32,626 nt of DNA, taken from the NCBI GenBank assembly GCA_026991395.1, contig JALXBP010000152.1, positions 1 to 32,626 on the forward strand, given 5' to 3'. Position 1 is the first letter of the stretch. Each line of letters opens with the position of its first letter. Below the pieces are notes generated by a model that was not told the origin of the DNA, ran no database searches, and was given only the letters and a program-made list of their open reading frames with translations. Shown here piece after piece: positions 7,775 to 17,504 of the stretch. The position numbers were made by a program, and so were the translations under genes. The DNA is from Anaerolineae bacterium. GTDB taxonomy: Bacteria > Chloroflexota > Anaerolineae > B4-G1 > SLSP01.

Positions 7775-8170
7775 TCAAGCCAGGGTGATGATGCCCCACA
7801 TCGCCGCAGCGGTGAGGAGCAGGGTCAGCGCGAAGACCAGCCAGAAGAGCCGTGCCTGTGCCTTCGTCCCGTAGCCGAAGCCCAGCGCGATGACGCGCAG
7901 CCCGTTGAAGGCGTGGAAGAGCAGGCCGAAGATGAGCAGCGCGTCGAGGGACCAGTAGAAGGGCGTGTGGGCACTTTCGATGAAGGCGTTGTAGGTCGCC
8001 TCGCCGATGAGGAGCTGGCGAAGCATGTAGAAGTGCAGCAGCAGGTAGAGCGCCAGTCCAAGGCCGGTCAGGCGCATCAGGATGAAGGCCAGCCAGCCCT
8101 CGCGGCGGCCCCGATAGTCCAGCCAGACCATCGCCTTCTGCAAGCGGGTGTGTTCTTTGGCTTCGATCAT
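7775..8170 (-). CDS. SdhC-like cytochrome b membrane anchor
   Basis: 131 residues with three membrane segments (about 27-50, 72-98, 107-130). Candidate haem ligands are His46 (LLLHFYML) and His86 in HAFNGLRVIALGFG, the classic H-x2-N-G-x-R motif of succinate dehydrogenase/fumarate reductase anchors. The start follows TAGGAGGCGGAC, whose TAG is the stop of the upstream iron-sulfur gene, so the two are probably translationally coupled. It pairs with the 108-residue anchor downstream. No SdhA-type flavoprotein is encoded nearby; the flavoprotein of this operon is GlpA-like. Confidence 0.85.
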   Translation of the reverse strand: MIEAKEHTRLQKAMVWLDYRGRREGWLAFILMRLTGLGLALYLLLHFYMLRQLLIGEATYNAFIESAHTPFYWSLDALLIFGLLFHAFNGLRVIALGFGYGTKAQARLFWLVFALTLLLTAAAMWGIITLA

Positions 8171-8179
8171 GTCCGCCTC

Positions 8180-8863
8180 CTAATGGGGAACCTTTTTCGT
8201 CAGCAGGTAGCGACGGAGCATGCCGATCGCCCCGGAGGGATCGACCCAGGAAGGGCAGACCTCGGTGCATTCCATCGCCGAATGGCAGCGCCAGGCACCG
8301 TGCTCGTCTCCGGCCAAAGCGCAGACGGCAGCGAGGTCGCGTCCGCGCGGCTCCTGGAGCAGGCGGAGCATCATCGCCAGCGGGGCGGGGCCTTGGTAGA
8401 ACTCGTCGCTGCCGACGATGGGGCAGGCCGAGATGCACAGCCCGCATTCGATGCAGTCTTCGAAGCGCATTCCCTCCCCCTCGCCGGGCGTCAGTTCGTC
8501 GCGGCGGACGTAGGCGGCGTGGATGGCGTCCATCCGCTGCATCAGCGGCGTCATATCGACGACCAGATCGCCGACCCAAGGGAAGTTGCGCAGCGGCTCC
8601 AGGGTGATCTCCGCCCCGTCGGCGAAGTCGGCGACGGGGGTGATGCACATCAGCCGCTCACGTCCGTCGATGCGCACGCCGCAGAGACCGCAGGAGGCGT
8701 GATGACAGGCGTGGCGGAAGAGGATCGTCTGATCCTGCTCGGCCCAGACCTTGTGGACGGCGTCGATGATGTTGGCCTTCTCGTCCACCTCCACCTCGTA
8801 GGTGCGGTAGGTCAATCCCTTTTCGGGCGTGCCCCGTGCGATGCGCAGCTTGAGCCTCTTCAT
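8180..8863 (-). CDS. SdhB/FrdB-like iron-sulfur subunit
   Basis: 227 residues, close to the usual SdhB length. The N-terminal plant-type ferredoxin domain has C53, C58, C61 and C73 (ACHHASCGLCG; LMC). The C-terminal domain has C137, C140, C143, C147 (CIECGLCISACP) and C193, C199, C203 (CHSAMECTEVCP). These are the ligands expected for one [2Fe-2S], one [4Fe-4S] and one [3Fe-4S] cluster, followed by the SdhB-like PSWVDPSGAIG. It lacks the CCG domains of GlpC, so it is of complex II rather than HdrD/GlpC type. Its ATG overlaps the stop of the GlpA-like gene (ATGA, 8863-8860), after GGGAGGTGAGCG. I infer that it takes electrons from that flavoprotein. A true succinate dehydrogenase with SdhA encoded elsewhere is the alternative. 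Confidence 0.9.
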   Translation of the reverse strand: MKRLKLRIARGTPEKGLTYRTYEVEVDEKANIIDAVHKVWAEQDQTILFRHACHHASCGLCGVRIDGRERLMCITPVADFADGAEITLEPLRNFPWVGDLVVDMTPLMQRMDAIHAAYVRRDELTPGEGEGMRFEDCIECGLCISACPIVGSDEFYQGPAPLAMMLRLLQEPRGRDLAAVCALAGDEHGAWRCHSAMECTEVCPSWVDPSGAIGMLRRYLLTKKVPH

Positions 8864-10038
8864 CGCTCACCTCCCAGGCGGTAGTAGGCGTGGTAGGGCA
8901 GCAGCTCGACCTCCTTCGTGCGACAGGGCACGTCCACCCCGACCGCCTCGCCGATGAAGTTGGCCATCTGCTCGGCCATGAAGCGGGCCGTCGTCGTTTT
9001 GCCGCCGACGATGGAGAACAGCCCCTCCACGCCGTCCCTGGCGTGATTGAAGGTGTAGGTGCCGCGCGAGAGCCAGCGCTCGTTCCCCGCAACGACGCCG
9101 CCCGTCTTCACCAGCGGACGCGCCGCCGCCGAGACGCCGCGCACGGGGGCTTGATTGAAGTCGGGGACCATCTCCTGGGCGCGGCGGAGCATCAGTTGGA
9201 AGTCGTGATCGGGGATGGGGATGAAGTCCGGGTCTTCCACCCTCCAGGAGGTGGTGCCGATGACGGAGGCGCGGCGCTGGGGGACGATGATGTCCCCGTC
9301 TCCGGGCATATTCAGCCGGTTGATGACGTGGCGCGTCCAGCGACGGGCGACGGCGACCATCACCCCCGCCGTGGGGACGACGCTGAGGTGCAGCCCCGCC
9401 ATCGCGGCGATCCGTCCGGCCCACGGCCCGGCGGCGTTGATGACGAAGTCCGCGCCCAGCTCGTACTCCTTGCCGCTGCGCCGATCGCGCACGTGAACGC
9501 CGGTAACCGTCCGCCCCTCCCAGGTGAAGTCGAGGACCTCGGTGTAGGTGTAAACCTTCGCGCCGTTGGATTTCGCCGTGGCGAGGAAGGCCAGGGCGAA
9601 GTGGAAGGGGTCGAAGACGCCATCGTTGACTTTGACGGCGGCGAGGATATTCGGATTGAGGTTCGGCTCCATCCGCAGCGCCTCCTGCACGTCGATCTCC
9701 TGCGCGGGGACGCCGCAGTTGGCGCAGGCTTCCAGGAAGCGATCCTTGTAGCTCAAGTCCTCCTCGTTGAAGGCGACGAAGAGGCCGCCGTTCAATTCCA
9801 GCAGGCCCGGCATAATGCGCCGCACGATGGCGTTGTCCTCGGCGCATTCGCGGGCGGCCTCCGGATCGCGCATTGCGTAGCGGCCTCCCGAATGGAAGAG
9901 GCCGTGATTGCGTCCGGTCGTTTCGGAGGCGACCTCGCCCCGCTCGACGACCGTGACGCGGTAGCCGCGCAGGGTCAAGTCGTGGGCGAGGGCTGCGCCG
10001 GTCGAACCGGCACCGATGATCAAGGCATGGAATCCCAT
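8860..10038 (-). CDS. glpA: GlpA-like FAD-dependent glycerol-3-phosphate dehydrogenase, short form
   Basis: 392 residues. The FAD Rossmann motif is at residues 9-14 (GAGSTG). The stretch TTGRNHGLFHSGGRYA and the phrases INAAGPWAGR, VINRLN, GTTSWR and GGKTTTARFMAEQ follow anaerobic GlpA of E. coli closely. It oxidises sn-glycerol-3-phosphate to DHAP and passes electrons toward quinone. E. coli GlpA is about 540 residues and has a C-terminal BFD-like [2Fe-2S] domain; this protein ends before it. GlpB and GlpC are not present; an SdhB/C/D-type module follows directly with a 4-base overlap. Start ATG 10038 follows GGAGGTTGGA, 32 bases after the dhaM stop. Relatives such as LhgO share the fold, but the glycerol operon and GlpA-specific motifs favour this call. 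Confidence 0.88.
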   Translation of the reverse strand: MGFHALIIGAGSTGAALAHDLTLRGYRVTVVERGEVASETTGRNHGLFHSGGRYAMRDPEAARECAEDNAIVRRIMPGLLELNGGLFVAFNEEDLSYKDRFLEACANCGVPAQEIDVQEALRMEPNLNPNILAAVKVNDGVFDPFHFALAFLATAKSNGAKVYTYTEVLDFTWEGRTVTGVHVRDRRSGKEYELGADFVINAAGPWAGRIAAMAGLHLSVVPTAGVMVAVARRWTRHVINRLNMPGDGDIIVPQRRASVIGTTSWRVEDPDFIPIPDHDFQLMLRRAQEMVPDFNQAPVRGVSAAARPLVKTGGVVAGNERWLSRGTYTFNHARDGVEGLFSIVGGKTTTARFMAEQMANFIGEAVGVDVPCRTKEVELLPYHAYYRLGGER

Positions 10039-10070
10039 TCCAACCTCCGTGGTGTGGTGTTAGAGATGCT

Positions 10071-12605
10071 TCAGCGACCTGCCTCCAGGCGGGTCTCCAC
10101 TTCGGCGGCGATGTTGCGCAGGTAGCTTTCCACCTCCTGCGCCGTCGTCAGCGAAAGGACGCGGGCGGCGATGCTCCTGGCCTCCTCTTGGCTCAGCGCC
10201 CGGATGAGCTGACGGGTGAGAGGGATGGATTGGGCGGTCATGCTGAACTCGTCCAGTCCCAGCCCGAGCAGGAGCGGGACGGCGAGCCGGTTGCCCGCCA
10301 TCTCCCCACAAAGGCCCACGGGGATCGAGGCGGCGTGCCCGGCTTCGATGGTGCGGGCGATGAGCCGGATGACGGCGGGATCGAGCGGGGTGAGGAGGTC
10401 GCGCAGATGCTCGTTTTCGCGGTCGGAGGCCATCGTGTATTGGGTCAGGTCGTTGCTGCCGATGCTGAAGAAATCGACCTCGTGCGCCAGTTCCTCGGCC
10501 TTCATCGCCGCTGCGGGCGTTTCGATCATAATGCCGAGCGGGAGGTCATCGGCGCAGGCCAGCCCTTCGGCGGCCAGCGCGGCTTTGGCTTCGGCGACCA
10601 TGGCCTTGGCCCAGCGCACCTCATCCAGGGTGGTGATGAGCGGGAACATAATCTGCAGGTTGTGGCCGGGCGCGGCGCGGAGGATGGCGCGGAGCTGGGT
10701 GAGGAAGAGGTCGGGGTAGAGGCGGGAGAGGCGGATGGCGCGGACGCCCAAGGCGGGGTTCTTGTCGGGCGGCTGCTCGATGGCGGGGAGCGGCTTGTCG
10801 CCGCCGACGTCCATCGTGCGCACGATGACCGGGCGCTGTCCCATCACCTCGGCGATGGCGCGGTAGATGGCCACCTGCTCCTCCTCGTCGGGGAGCGTCT
10901 CGCGGTCGAGGTAGAGGAACTCGGTGCGCAGCAGGCCGACGCCCTCCGCGCCCATCGCGACGGCCTCGCGGGCCGATTCCACGCCGCCGATGTTGGCGGC
11001 GACCATCACGCGATGGCCGTCCGTCGTTTCGGCGGCGGCCTCCCTGGTCTGCAGGGCGATGGAGCGCAGCCGTTCGCGGCGCTCGGCGCGGCGTCGGTAG
11101 CCTTCGATGACCTCGGCGGACGGCTCGACGACGACGAGGCCCCGCCCGCCGTCCACGGCGAGCGGGGTGCCGGTGGGGACGGCGAGGATCGCCTCCCCCA
11201 AGCCGACGACGGCGGGCAGGCCGCGCGTGCGGGAGAGGATGGCGACGTGGGAGGTCGCGCCGCCGCCCGCGGTGCAGATGGCCTTGATGCGCGCCATATC
11301 GATCTGGGCGATGTCGGAGGGGGTGAGGTCGCGGGCGATGAGGATGACCGGCTCGTCGGGGAGCGCGACGGCGGCCTCCTCGCCGCTCAGTTCGCGCAGC
11401 AGCCGGAGCGAGACGTCCTCGATGTCGGCGGCCCGCAGGCGGAGGAGGGGGCTTTCCATCGCCCGGAATCGCGCCTGCCACTCGCCGAAGACCTCCTCGA
11501 CGGCGGCCTCGGCGTTGATGGCCTCTCGGCGGATGCTCTCCTCCAGCGCCGCGAGGATGGCCGGATCGTCGAGGACGGTGCGCTGGAATTCGAAGATGCG
11601 CGCGGCCTCGGCATCGTCGCGGGCGACGTCGGCCTGCAGTTTTTCCAGCGCCTGCTTCGCCCGTGCGATGGCTTCCCGCAGGCGGGCGATCTCCGCTTCC
11701 GGCTCGGCGATGCGCCGTTTTTCGACGCGGGGGCGGGCGACGGCGAACTGCCAGGCGGGAGCGATGGCGATCCCTTCCGCGGCGGGGATGCCGCGCAGGG
11801 TCTGACCCGGCTGTGCTGCTTCCGTCGGCTCCGCGTCCGGCTGGGCGGGGGCGGCTTGGGGCGTTCCGGTGGCTTCCTCCAGTTCGCCGAAGCCGCTTTC
11901 CACGAGTGCGCGCAGCGCCTCGACGGCTGCCTGTGCGTCGGGGCCGCGTGCGGTGATGCGGATGCGCTCGCCCTGCTCGGCGGTCGCCTGTCCCAGGACG
12001 GCCATCACGCTCTTGGCGTTGGCGGGCGGGCGTCCCTTGCTGAGGTTCTCGACGGTGATCTCCGCCTGGAAACCGGTGGCGGCCTGGACGAAGCTGGCGG
12101 CGGGGCGGGCGTGCAGGCCGGTGGGGTTGACGATGGTAACCTCGGTTTGGGCAACCGCTTCGTCTGCGGCAGGGGGTTCTGCGGAAGCGGGAGGGGCGCT
12201 TTCCTCGTAGAGCTTGGCAAGCGCGCCTGCCTGACGGGCGGCCTCGACGACGGCGGTCAGGTCGCCGCCGCCCGCTGCCGTCGCTGCGGCGGAGATGGCA
12301 CCTTCGACGAAGGGGGCATCGGCGAGCCGCACCCGTTGCTGGGCCTCCGGCGGGAGGAATTCGACGGCCATCTGCGCCGTCATCACCGCGCTGCCCAGGT
12401 CGGCGAGGATGACGGCGGCTTCGCCCGCCTCCAGGGCCTGGTCGAGCGCCTGCATGATCTTGTCCAGGCTGGTGCCGATCGTCCCCTCGTCGGTGCCGCC
12501 TGCGGCGAAGATGGGGACAGGCTGCCCGCCGGTCATCTGTGCGGCCAGTTCGCGCACGCCTTCGGCGAGTTGCCGGCTGTGTGAGACGAGGACGAGGGCG
12601 ATCAC
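10071..12605 (-). CDS. dhaM: PTS-dependent dihydroxyacetone kinase phosphoryl donor: DhaM-HPr-enzyme I fusion
   Basis: 844 residues from GTG 12605, chosen because GGAGGGAGG precedes it and the DhaM domain begins there; the frame upstream of it overlaps another gene. Residues 1-130 are the DhaM EIIA-like domain (LVSHSRQLAEGV, phospho-His9; GTSLDKI). About 150-237 is HPr (NPTGLHARPAA, His165). About 275-844 is a complete PTS enzyme I: GGGATSHVAILSR with His453, then GAEGVGLLRTEFLYLDR and GLCGEMAG of the PEP-binding half. E. coli DhaM carries only a partial enzyme I, whereas this one looks complete, so it could take phosphate directly from PEP and pass it to DhaL-ADP. Proline/alanine/glutamate-rich linkers join the domains. 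GTGA overlap with the gene before it suggests coupling. Confidence 0.93.
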   Translation of the reverse strand: MIALVLVSHSRQLAEGVRELAAQMTGGQPVPIFAAGGTDEGTIGTSLDKIMQALDQALEAGEAAVILADLGSAVMTAQMAVEFLPPEAQQRVRLADAPFVEGAISAAATAAGGGDLTAVVEAARQAGALAKLYEESAPPASAEPPAADEAVAQTEVTIVNPTGLHARPAASFVQAATGFQAEITVENLSKGRPPANAKSVMAVLGQATAEQGERIRITARGPDAQAAVEALRALVESGFGELEEATGTPQAAPAQPDAEPTEAAQPGQTLRGIPAAEGIAIAPAWQFAVARPRVEKRRIAEPEAEIARLREAIARAKQALEKLQADVARDDAEAARIFEFQRTVLDDPAILAALEESIRREAINAEAAVEEVFGEWQARFRAMESPLLRLRAADIEDVSLRLLRELSGEEAAVALPDEPVILIARDLTPSDIAQIDMARIKAICTAGGGATSHVAILSRTRGLPAVVGLGEAILAVPTGTPLAVDGGRGLVVVEPSAEVIEGYRRRAERRERLRSIALQTREAAAETTDGHRVMVAANIGGVESAREAVAMGAEGVGLLRTEFLYLDRETLPDEEEQVAIYRAIAEVMGQRPVIVRTMDVGGDKPLPAIEQPPDKNPALGVRAIRLSRLYPDLFLTQLRAILRAAPGHNLQIMFPLITTLDEVRWAKAMVAEAKAALAAEGLACADDLPLGIMIETPAAAMKAEELAHEVDFFSIGSNDLTQYTMASDRENEHLRDLLTPLDPAVIRLIARTIEAGHAASIPVGLCGEMAGNRLAVPLLLGLGLDEFSMTAQSIPLTRQLIRALSQEEARSIAARVLSLTTAQEVESYLRNIAAEVETRLEAGR

Positions 12606-12877
12606 GATGGGCCTCCCTCCTCTTCGTCGGTCGGGTGGATGAGCTTTTCCCGCCATCTGGCGGGGAGGATGGGCCATCCGGCGCGGTCCATCGTCGTGTA
12701 CCAGAAGCCGATCCAGGCGAGGGGGAAGACGATCATACTCCAGCCGCGCCCGCCGACGGAGAACATATATTCGCTGGCGATGAGGGGCAGGAGAAAGAGC
12801 AGCCACCAAGCCCAGATGGGGAGCGTGCTCGCCGGGGGTGCTTCCACCGGCGTCTCCTTGTGCTTTTTGTGAGCCAT
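12602..12877 (-). CDS. Small membrane protein of unknown function in the glycerol operon
   Basis: 91 residues from ATG 12877, preceded by GCGGAGGCAACCG. The N-terminus is short and basic (MAHKKHKETPVEAPP). Two hydrophobic segments follow at about 20-42 (WAWWLLFLLPLIASEYMF) and 48-64 (SMIVFPLAWIGFWYTTM), then an acidic tail. It lies between glpK and dhaM, and its stop overlaps the dhaM GTG by four bases. I do not recognise a family. The position suggests a link to glycerol uptake or to membrane attachment of a kinase or the dehydrogenase, but nothing in the sequence proves it. An upstream in-frame start (12997) would add a proline-rich, unlikely N-terminus over hairpin DNA. Confidence 0.75.
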   Translation of the reverse strand: MAHKKHKETPVEAPPASTLPIWAWWLLFLLPLIASEYMFSVGGRGWSMIVFPLAWIGFWYTTMDRAGWPILPARWREKLIHPTDEEEGGPS

Positions 12878-12930
12878 CGGTTGCCTCCGCAGGTGGCGAA
12901 AGGTGAGTTTCTCCCGCCGTGAAGGGGGAA

Positions 12931-12965
12931 GGGGGAACGGGGACGTGGGCTTCTCCCGTTCCCCC
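12931..12965. other. Intercistronic hairpin between glpK and the small membrane protein gene
   Basis: Perfect 11-bp arms GGGGGAACGGG (12931-12941) and CCCGTTCCCCC (12955-12965) enclose a 13-base loop. A weaker GGCGGG/CCCGCC pair lies nearby at 12985-13007. Neither has a U-tract on the minus strand, so RNA processing or stability control is more likely than termination. Confidence 0.5.
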
Positions 12966-12969
12966 CTGG

Positions 12970-12997
12970 ATTCTACGATGATCGGGCGGGTCTTCAA
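12970..12997 (-). promoter_or_regulatory. Possible internal promoter for the second half of the glycerol operon
   Basis: Minus strand: TTGAAG (12997-12992), 16-base spacer, TAGAAT (12975-12970), inside the longest gap of the operon (12878-13022). It could drive the small membrane protein, dhaM, glpA and the sdh-like genes separately. The match is moderate and the GC-rich surroundings make it uncertain. Confidence 0.35.
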
Positions 12998-13022
12998 CCG
13001 TCCCGCCGGTGCGGGCGCGGGA

Positions 13023-14537
<1,515 letters not shown>

Positions 14538-14584
14538 CTCTGCTCACTCCTTTCCTGGTGAATAGGGACTGTGCGAAACGAGGC

Positions 14585-15226
14585 TCATGCTTGCTTGGCG
14601 TGAGCCATCTCGGCCATGGTGCGAATGAGGAGATAGGAGGAGGTCGCGCCCGGGTCCTGGTGCCCGATGCTCCTTTCTCCCAGGTAGCTCGCCCTCCCTT
14701 TCTTGGCGATGAGGGGGATCGTTGCCTTCATTCCCTCTTCCGCGGCTGCGGTTGCCTTGTCGAGGGCTTCGGTCAGGTCAGCCCCGTTCTCCAACGCTTC
14801 GCGCATGGCGTCAATCGCCGGCGTGAGCGCATCGACCATCGTCTTGTCGCCGAGGTTGGCCCGCCCACGCATCAGGACGCCTTTGAGGGCTGCTTCCAGG
14901 ATGGCGAGGAGGTCTTCGGCGGCCAGTTCGCGCTTGCCCGCCGCGGCCATCCCTGCCTGCATGAAGGCCGTGCCGTAGAGCGGTCCACTCGCGCCTCCGA
15001 CAGAGGAGACGAGCGCCATCCCCGCCGTTTTGAGGATGGTGCCGATGTCCTTGTCCTCGACGGCGGGCAGTTTGCGCAGGACGTTCTGGAAGCCACGGTC
15101 CATATTGATGCCGTGGTCGGCATCGCCGATGGCTGAATCCAGCTCCGTCAGGTACTCTTTGTTTTCCGCGAGCACCTCGGCCACTTTACGAAGGTACTCT
15201 GAAACGTCGGATGTCGTAATGGGCAT
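14585..15226 (-). CDS. dhaL: Dihydroxyacetone kinase ADP-binding subunit DhaL
   Basis: 213 residues. The motif DSAIGDADHGINMDRGF gives the three Mg-ADP-binding aspartates D30, D35 and D37. SVGGASGPLYGTAF and GRASYLGERSIGHQDPGA are also typical of DhaL. In PTS-dependent kinases DhaL keeps a bound ADP that is re-phosphorylated by DhaM and gives its phosphate to dihydroxyacetone on DhaK. The start follows GGAGGAG closely. A terminator-like hairpin stands between it and dhaK upstream, so it may be made in lower amount than DhaK. Confidence 0.95.
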   Translation of the reverse strand: MPITTSDVSEYLRKVAEVLAENKEYLTELDSAIGDADHGINMDRGFQNVLRKLPAVEDKDIGTILKTAGMALVSSVGGASGPLYGTAFMQAGMAAAGKRELAAEDLLAILEAALKGVLMRGRANLGDKTMVDALTPAIDAMREALENGADLTEALDKATAAAEEGMKATIPLIAKKGRASYLGERSIGHQDPGATSSYLLIRTMAEMAHAKQA

Positions 15227-15240
15227 TATCTCCTCCAGGG

Positions 15241-15279
15241 AAAAGCGCCCTGTCCACCCGCGGGGGGCGGACAGGGCGC
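15241..15279 (-). terminator. Terminator-like hairpin between dhaK and dhaL
   Basis: On the minus strand perfect 11-bp arms GCGCCCTGTCC / GGACAGGGCGC (15279-15269 with 15255-15245) flank a 13-base loop and are followed at once by TTTT and then the dhaL ribosome site. It has the layout of an intrinsic terminator with a short U-tract. Within an operon it would cause partial termination or protect the 3' end of glpF-dhaK mRNA. Confidence 0.65.
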
Positions 15280-15287
15280 GGATTTGA

Positions 15288-16361
<1,074 letters not shown>

Positions 16362-16414
16362 CCTGTGGCCTCCTTTGAAAGGAACATGCTCTCCCTTGCG
16401 GGAGACTGATACGA

Positions 16415-17203
16415 TTAATCGGGGAGGTTGGCGGTGATGAACCAATCGTAGGTGTAAACGCCGAGAATACCACCGATGATGGGCGCGATGACGGGGGCGA
16501 CGAGCCAGTACAGACCGTCGAACAGCCCCTTGGTGCCGACGATAGCGCCGAAAACGCGCGGGCCGAAGTCGCGGGCGGGGTTGATGGCGTAACCGCTGGG
16601 GCCGCCGAGCGACATACCTACCGCTAGCACGACGCCACCGACGATCCAGACGCCCAGGTTATCCTTCAGGCCGAGGTTCTTGGCGTCGCCACTGGCGAGG
16701 ACGCCCCACATCAGCGTGGCGGTACCGATGATCTCTGCGACGGAGGCGTTGATGAGGGAGTAGCTCCCGACGCCGCTTCGATCGGCCACGGCACCCCAGT
16801 ACGCCTCACCGAAGACGCCGCCCGGACCGGTACACCAGACGTTGGGCATCCCCGCGGCGACCAGCCCGTCGTGATAGACGAGATAGACGCCGAGGGCACC
16901 GAGGAATGCGCCGATGACCTGCGCGATGATGTAGGGTACCACTTTCTTCCAGGGGAAGTCCCTCTTGAAGGCCAGGGCGATGGTAACCGCCGGGTTGATG
17001 TGCGCGCCGGAGACCCCGCCGCTGACGTAGACGGCGATGATCACCGCGAAGGCCCATCCTAAGGTGATGGTGTTCCAGTTGTAGGAGCCGGGAGCGGTCC
17101 GCGGTGCCAGGCCGACGTTGGCCACGACACCATCACCGAGAAGGATGAGGATGAACGTTCCGAACAGCTCTCCGATGAACTCCTTCGACGTCCGGTCTTT
17201 CAT
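16415..17203 (-). CDS. glpF: Glycerol uptake facilitator (aquaglyceroporin)
   Basis: 262 residues, MIP family with six membrane helices and two half-helices. Both pore motifs are intact: [10 protein letters not shown] (NPA 70-72) and [13 protein letters not shown] (208-212). The Asp after the second NPAR is the mark of glycerol rather than water channels. It passively admits glycerol, and perhaps dihydroxyacetone, across the inner membrane. ATG 17203 follows AGGAAAGGAG. It is the first gene of the operon, about 200 bases downstream of the promoter at 17409-17438. Confidence 0.96.
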   Translation of the reverse strand: MKDRTSKEFIGELFGTFILILLGDGVVANVGLAPRTAPGSYNWNTITLGWAFAVIIAVYVSGGVSGAHINPAVTIALAFKRDFPWKKVVPYIIAQVIGAFLGALGVYLVYHDGLVAAGMPNVWCTGPGGVFGEAYWGAVADRSGVGSYSLINASVAEIIGTATLMWGVLASGDAKNLGLKDNLGVWIVGGVVLAVGMSLGGPSGYAINPARDFGPRVFGAIVGTKGLFDGLYWLVAPVIAPIIGGILGVYTYDWFITANLPD

Positions 17204-17408
17204 GGGTGAACTCCTTTCCTGTGGGATGAATGGATTGAAAAACAGTGGACTCGAGCGATCGACGATTTAGGGGAATAGCTTCGTGGCTTTCGTCTGGCTT
17301 TGGCCGCGATACACCTCCTTTCCGAACAGGTCTCGTTGCACCTTTTCCAAAGGGTGGACATTGCTGTGCGGGATCAGAGTCAGAATCGCCAAGGTGAATT
17401 CGTTTTTC
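17204..17408 (-). other. Leader region of the glycerol operon
   Basis: About 200 bases lie between the predicted transcription start and glpF. On the minus strand it holds a small bulged hairpin near 17340-17358 (CACCCTTT / AAAGGTG), a Shine-Dalgarno-like AAAGGAGGTG at about 17311-17320 with no convincing ORF after it, and the real glpF ribosome site at 17211-17220. I recognise no known riboswitch. With the promoter and the repeat at 17451-17498 this covers the non-coding stretch 17204-17504. Confidence 0.4.
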
Positions 17409-17438
17409 AGTATAGCCGGACGCGAAAGCCGAGGTCAA
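17409..17438 (-). promoter_or_regulatory. Promoter of the glycerol/dihydroxyacetone operon
   Basis: Minus strand: -35 TTGACC (17438-17433), 18-base spacer, -10 TATACT (17414-17409), five of six matches in each box. It lies in the only AT-rich gap upstream of glpF. No terminator was seen between this promoter and the end of glpF-dhaK. Confidence 0.7.
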
Positions 17439-17450
17439 GTTTTGCGTGTG

Positions 17451-17498
17451 TTATGTTTCAAATTGGTTCGTCTAAAATCTTGTTGTGTTTCACAATGG
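17451..17498. promoter_or_regulatory. Repeated operator-like element upstream of the glycerol promoter
   Basis: Two similar 16-base elements, TTATGTTTCAAATTGG (17451-17466) and TTGTGTTTCACAATGG (17483-17498), match at 12 of 16 positions and are 32 bases apart, about three helical turns. The second contains a perfect TTGTG-TTT-CACAA inverted repeat. They lie just upstream of the -35 box, a typical place for an activator. They are also compatible with a DeoR/GlpR-type regulator, but none is encoded in the window. Confidence 0.45.
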
Positions 17499-17504
17499 GA
17501 CGTT

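Noticed and set aside
8180-8863. Part of a normal succinate dehydrogenase operon
   Set aside because: No SdhA-type flavoprotein flanks it, and the flavoprotein overlapping it is GlpA-like within a glycerol operon. It remains possible if sdhA is encoded elsewhere, and this is stated in the finding.
10188-12584. Open frame of 798 codons antisense to dhaM
   Set aside because: It mirrors the DhaM-HPr-EI gene, with glycine/aspartate-rich composition and no motif of its own.
17300-17345. Leader peptide or uORF at the AAAGGAGGTG site in the glpF leader
   Set aside because: The only ORF would start with the GTG inside the Shine-Dalgarno itself and is 15 codons long; spacing does not permit initiation.
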